Source: Paenibacillus tianjinensis (lineage in GTDB: Bacteria; Bacillota; Bacilli; Paenibacillales; Paenibacillaceae). Taken from it: a stretch of 64,000 nt of DNA. This document shows, in pieces, positions 61,297 to 64,000 of this stretch. Both the position numbers and the translations under genes were made by a program. The DNA lies in contig NZ_CP070969.1 in NCBI RefSeq assembly GCF_017086365.1, positions 1,736,001-1,800,000 on the forward strand, in the 5' to 3' direction. Under the pieces are notes generated by a model, which had not been told where the DNA came from, did not search any database, and was given only the letters and a program-made list of their open reading frames with translations. The stretch's first letter is position 1. Each line of letters begins with the position of its first letter.

Positions 61297-61704
61297 GGAA
61301 TCAAAGGGAAAGGTCCCGTTGATTCCGTCCCGTACGGGCTAAAGGCTGGAATCAGCGGGAAAAATACCTCTGATTCTGCCACGTACGGGCTAAGAGCTGG
61401 AATCAAAGGGAAAAGTCCCGTTGATTCTGCCACGTACGGGCTAAGAGCTGGAATCAAAGGGAAAAGTCCCGTTGATTCTGCCACGTACGGGCTAAGAGCT
61501 GGAATCAAAGGGAAAAGTCCCGTTGATTCTGCCACGTACGGGCTAAGAGCTGGAATCAAAGGGAAAAGTCCCTCTGATTCCGCCACGTACAGGCTAAGAG
61601 CTGGAATCAAAGGGAAAAGTCCCCCTGATTCCGCCACGTACAGGCTAAAAGCTAGAAGCAAAGGTGAAATCCCTCTAGTTCTGTCCCGCACCGGCCACAT
61701 GCAG
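61297..61704. repeat. Eight-unit tandem array of 51-bp hairpin-forming repeats
   Basis: GGAATCA (AGAAGCA in the last unit) begins at 61297, 61348, 61399, 61450, 61501, 61552, 61603 and 61654, an exact 51-base period. Each of the first seven units contains an inverted repeat of about 28 bases (GAATCAA ... GGGA-AAAG-TCCC ... TTGATTC) followed by a spacer with CGTACG. Units 3-5 are identical; others vary. Unit 2 keeps pairing by a double change (GAATCAG with CTGATTC). The last unit is degenerate. Because 51 is divisible by three, open frames run through on both strands, but none has a ribosome site. Confidence 0.95.
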
Positions 61705-61722
61705 TCCCGCTTTGGCCGGTTA

Positions 61723-61759
61723 CTTTAGTTACTAAACGTTTTCTTTAGTTACGTATACT
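61723..61759 (+). promoter_or_regulatory. Direct-repeat operator and -10 upstream of the flavoprotein gene
   Basis: CTTTAGTTAC occurs at 61723-61732 and 61743-61752, exactly 20 bases apart, directly before TATACT at 61754-61759. No good -35 is present. This fits an activator-dependent promoter with a dimeric regulator bound on one helix face, possibly the CitT/DcuR-like protein. Confidence 0.5.
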
Positions 61760-61825
61760 TTCAGGAAGAGGGGCTTTGCCGCTATGATAATTGTGAAAAT
61801 ATGCACAAGGGGGCAGGGTTTACAG

Positions 61826-63370
61826 ATGAAAAAGAAAACAGCAGCCGCTCTTCTTCTCGTTCTCTCCGTTATACTTATTATCGCGGGATGCGGTAACAAC
61901 AGCAGCAATAGCGCAAGTGAGAGCAAGAGCAAGAACAGCACGGCAACCGCAACTAACGCGCCAAAAGAAACAGAAGCTGTTTCGGGGGCATCCGAAGCAA
62001 GCTATACACCGCTCGATCAATTGAAAGATAACTATGACATTATCATTATCGGTGCCGGCGGGGCAGGCATGTCTGCAGCGCTTGAAGCGAAGGCAAAGGG
62101 CATGAATCCGGTTATTTTTGAAAAAATGCCGGTTGCCGGCGGAAATACAACGAAATCCTCTTCGGGAATGAACGCTTCCGAAACCAAATTCCAGAAAGAG
62201 CAGGGGATTGAGGACAGCAATGATCTTTTCTATAATGAGACGCTAAAAGGCGGTCACGATACCAACGACAAAGAAATGCTCCGTTTCTTCGTTGATCAGT
62301 CCGCGAGTGCGATTGACTGGCTGGATTCGATCGGAATCCGTTTGAACAATATTACGATTACCGGCGGTATGAACGAAAAACGTACACACCGTCCTGAGGA
62401 CGGGTCTGCTGTAGGCCAATACCTGGTTAAAGGTCTGGTGCAAAATGTTCAGGACCAAGGCATTCCGCTGTTTGTAAATGCCGATGTGAAAGAAATTACT
62501 CAGCAGGACGGTAAAGTAAACGGCGTTAAGGTCCTGTTTAACCAGGCTGACGAGAAAACGATCACTGCAGCAGCAGTTGTTGTGACCACCGGCGGTTTCG
62601 GTGCCAATACGGATATGATCACTGAAGTCAGACCCGATCTCAAAGGATACGTGACTACCAACCAGATTGGCAGCACGGGTGACGGCATTAAGATGATTGA
62701 GAAGGTTGGCGGTACGACGGTGGATATGGATCAAATCCAGGTTCATCCGACCGTGCAGCAGGAGAAATCCTATCTCATCGGGGAAGCGGTTCGCGGCGAA
62801 GGGGCTATTCTTGTTTCGAGTGAAGGCAAACGGTTCACAAATGAACTGGACACCCGTGATAAAGTCACTGCGGCAATCAATACACTAGCTGAAAAGTCTG
62901 CTTATCTTGTATTTGATTCCGGTGTTAAATCCCGTGTGAAAGCCATCGGGCAATATGAGAAAATGGGATTTGTGATCCATGGGGATACACCTCAAGCTTT
63001 AGCTGAGGCCATGAAGGTTCCGGCAGACCAGCTGCAAACTACAGTGGACACTTGGAACAGCGCTGTGAAAAATAAACAGGATGCCGAATTCGGCAGAACA
63101 ACAGGCATGGACAATGACCTGTCCGCAGGTCCTTACTATGCCATCAAAATTGGCCCGGGAGTTCACTACACTATGGGCGGTGTAAAGATCAACACCAATA
63201 CCGAAGTTCTGGATAAAGACGGTAATCCGATTACCGGCCTGTTTGCAGCAGGTGAAGTAACGGGCGGGCTGCATGGCCAGAACCGGATCGGAGGCAACTC
63301 TGTTGCCGAGATTATTATCTTTGGCCGTCAGGCAGGAATTAAATCCGCTGAATTCGTAAAAGCACAATAA
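61826..63370 (+). CDS. Fumarate-reductase-like FAD lipoprotein
   Basis: ATG 61826 gives a 514-residue lipoprotein (lipobox IIAGC, Cys22) with a Ser/Thr/Asn-rich linker to residue 62. The FAD_binding_2 domain of the flavocytochrome c / fumarate reductase family follows: GAGGAG at 76-81, GGNTTKSSSGMN, then DQIQVHPT, GEAVRGEGAILV and GLHGQNRIGGNS, which carry substrate-binding His/Arg residues. No heme or FMN-binding domain is present, so its electron donor must be separate. It should act outside the membrane on fumarate or a similar unsaturated acid. Confidence 0.88.
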   Translation: MKKKTAAALLLVLSVILIIAGCGNNSSNSASESKSKNSTATATNAPKETEAVSGASEASYTPLDQLKDNYDIIIIGAGGAGMSAALEAKAKGMNPVIFEKMPVAGGNTTKSSSGMNASETKFQKEQGIEDSNDLFYNETLKGGHDTNDKEMLRFFVDQSASAIDWLDSIGIRLNNITITGGMNEKRTHRPEDGSAVGQYLVKGLVQNVQDQGIPLFVNADVKEITQQDGKVNGVKVLFNQADEKTITAAAVVVTTGGFGANTDMITEVRPDLKGYVTTNQIGSTGDGIKMIEKVGGTTVDMDQIQVHPTVQQEKSYLIGEAVRGEGAILVSSEGKRFTNELDTRDKVTAAINTLAEKSAYLVFDSGVKSRVKAIGQYEKMGFVIHGDTPQALAEAMKVPADQLQTTVDTWNSAVKNKQDAEFGRTTGMDNDLSAGPYYAIKIGPGVHYTMGGVKINTNTEVLDKDGNPITGLFAAGEVTGGLHGQNRIGGNSVAEIIIFGRQAGIKSAEFVKAQ

Positions 63371-63407
63371 GATCCGACTTCTGCAGCGTGCTAACCGGCA
63401 AAATGGC

Positions 63408-63457
63408 AAACACCAGCCGCCAGGGCTCAAAGGAGCCCGGGCAGCTGGTGTTTTTTT
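63408..63457 (+). terminator. Terminator of the flavoprotein gene
   Basis: A 10-bp outer stem (63408-63417 with 63444-63453) with an inner 6-bp stem (63423-63428 with 63433-63438) and seven T. It touches the stop codon of the convergent oxidoreductase gene. Confidence 0.9.
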
Positions 63458-64000
63458 AGGTCTGAACTGCAGGAGCAGGGGACGGCTTGGCGGTCCGTGT
63501 CAGCGAGAACAGCTCAAGCTCGGGCCGGTATTTGCCGGCAAGAGTATCGGCGAGCAGTTCAGAGGCAATCATGCTATAGACCGTTCCGTTACCGCCATAG
63601 CCTTCAATGAAATAACAATGGGGGAACTCCGGATGCGGCCCCACATACGGCAGCCCGTCGCGGGTGGAGCCGAAAACTCCCCCCCAGCAGTATTCCACTT
63701 CTACTCCCCTGATTTCCGGGAACAGCGCTTCAAGCTCTTCCAGCAGCCGCCGGCTCTGTGAAATAACTCGTACCTCCCGCCGTTCCGGAGTCGTCAGCTG
63801 CTCATCTTTGCCTCCGGCAATAATGCATCCGTCCGGGGTTGTGCGGAAATACAGGTAAGGCCGGGCCGTTTCCCAGATCAGACTTTGTTCATGCCACTTG
63901 GGAAGCTTTTTTAGGGGCCGGGTCTTCATAGCATACGTGTTGATCAGCTTGGCCCCCCGGTCTTTTTTCATTTCCTGTGTCTCATACCCCATCGCAAAAA
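63456..64000 (-). CDS. FAD-dependent oxidoreductase (DAO family), 3' part only
   Basis: The reading frame runs off the window edge: codons upstream of the first ATG (63992) stay open and read as ...FAMGYETQE, the usual interior of DAO-family proteins. About 180 C-terminal residues are seen, including LYFRTTPDGCIIAGGKDE, WGGVFGSTRDGLPYVG and FIEGYGGNGTVYSMIAS, which form the FAD/substrate-binding C-terminal half of glycine/D-amino-acid oxidase-like enzymes. The substrate is unknown. The full protein is expected to be about 400 residues. Confidence 0.8.
   Translation of the reverse strand, partial: FAMGYETQEMKKDRGAKLINTYAMKTRPLKKLPKWHEQSLIWETARPYLYFRTTPDGCIIAGGKDEQLTTPERREVRVISQSRRLLEELEALFPEIRGVEVEYCWGGVFGSTRDGLPYVGPHPEFPHCYFIEGYGGNGTVYSMIASELLADTLAGKYRPELELFSLTRTAKPSPAPAVQT

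Noticed and set aside
61266..61700. 144-codon minus-strand frame with a 17-residue repeat across the same array
   Set aside because: It has no ribosome site or promoter, and both strands are open for the same arithmetic reason; the pairing constraint, not coding, explains the sequence.
61297..61704. CRISPR array
   Set aside because: Spacers between the palindromic parts are nearly identical, units are 51 bp head-to-tail, and no cas gene is present.
61192..61728. 178-codon plus-strand frame with a 17-residue repeat (GIKGKSPVDSATYGLRA) over the hairpin array
   Set aside because: It starts inside the response-regulator gene, has no ribosome site and crosses a strong terminator. It is open only because the 51-base unit is a multiple of three.

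Overview
The window looks like a chromosomal segment of a Paenibacillus-type member of the Bacillota (Paenibacillaceae). Supporting signs are strong Shine-Dalgarno sites with frequent TTG/GTG starts, a T-box in front of pheS, a GlcT/RAT antiterminator in front of a fused EIICBA ptsG, an NfeD-flotillin pair behind an ECF-like promoter, catabolite (cre) sites, YesN/YesM-type two-component regulation and the pheS-pheT-zapA / mutS2-DUF350 gene order. Identification rests on reading motifs; no database search was run. No rRNA, tRNA, CRISPR array, transposase or prophage was seen.

Layout. 0-11.7 kb: mixed metabolic and housekeeping genes (NodB-type deacetylase with a YkoP-like tail, APH-fold kinase, GNAT, ilvD on the minus strand, membrane acyltransferase, then a plus-strand run of alpha/beta hydrolase, HAD phosphatase, sirtuin and aldo-keto reductase). 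10.8-17.1 kb: an AraC regulator divergent from galK-galE-galT (Leloir pathway), then an iron-dependent alcohol dehydrogenase. 17.2-19.9 kb: NfeD-like protein and flotillin. 20.0-25.4 kb: glcT, ptsG with its RAT/terminator, ptsH and ptsI, that is the glucose PTS and the general PTS proteins. 25.8-29.9 kb: type I pullulanase and a membrane diguanylate cyclase. 30.3-36.3 kb (minus): a large secreted protein followed by adaptor, ATPase and permease of a MacAB/YknXYZ-like exporter. 36.5-43.5 kb: T-box-controlled pheS, an unusual nested inverted-repeat spacer, pheT, and a ZapA-domain protein with a roughly 700-residue coiled coil. 43.5-51.8 kb: a xylose-type sensing and uptake locus (membrane-anchored XylF-like sensor, YesM-type kinase, frameshifted YesN-type regulator, xylF-xylG-xylH) with cre boxes. 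51.8-54.0 kb: CuA-type lipoprotein, GGDEF protein and small YvlD-like membrane protein. 54.1-61.2 kb: mutS2, DUF350 protein, a 26-codon membrane peptide, double zinc-ribbon protein, MFS permease and a CitA/DcuS-type two-component system. 61.3-61.7 kb: an eight-unit tandem array of 51-bp hairpin-forming repeats. 61.8-64.0 kb: a fumarate-reductase-like flavoprotein lipoprotein and the 3' part of a FAD oxidoreductase cut by the window edge.

The general theme is carbohydrate acquisition: glucose by PTS, galactose by the Leloir pathway, alpha-glucans by pullulanase and pentose by the XylFGH ABC importer, each with its own regulator. The strongest leads for follow-up are the 51-bp hairpin array, the giant ZapA with exact 49-residue repeats, the nested palindromic spacer inside pheS-pheT, the single-base frameshift in the xylose response regulator, and the exporter operon headed by an unrecognised 860-residue secreted protein.
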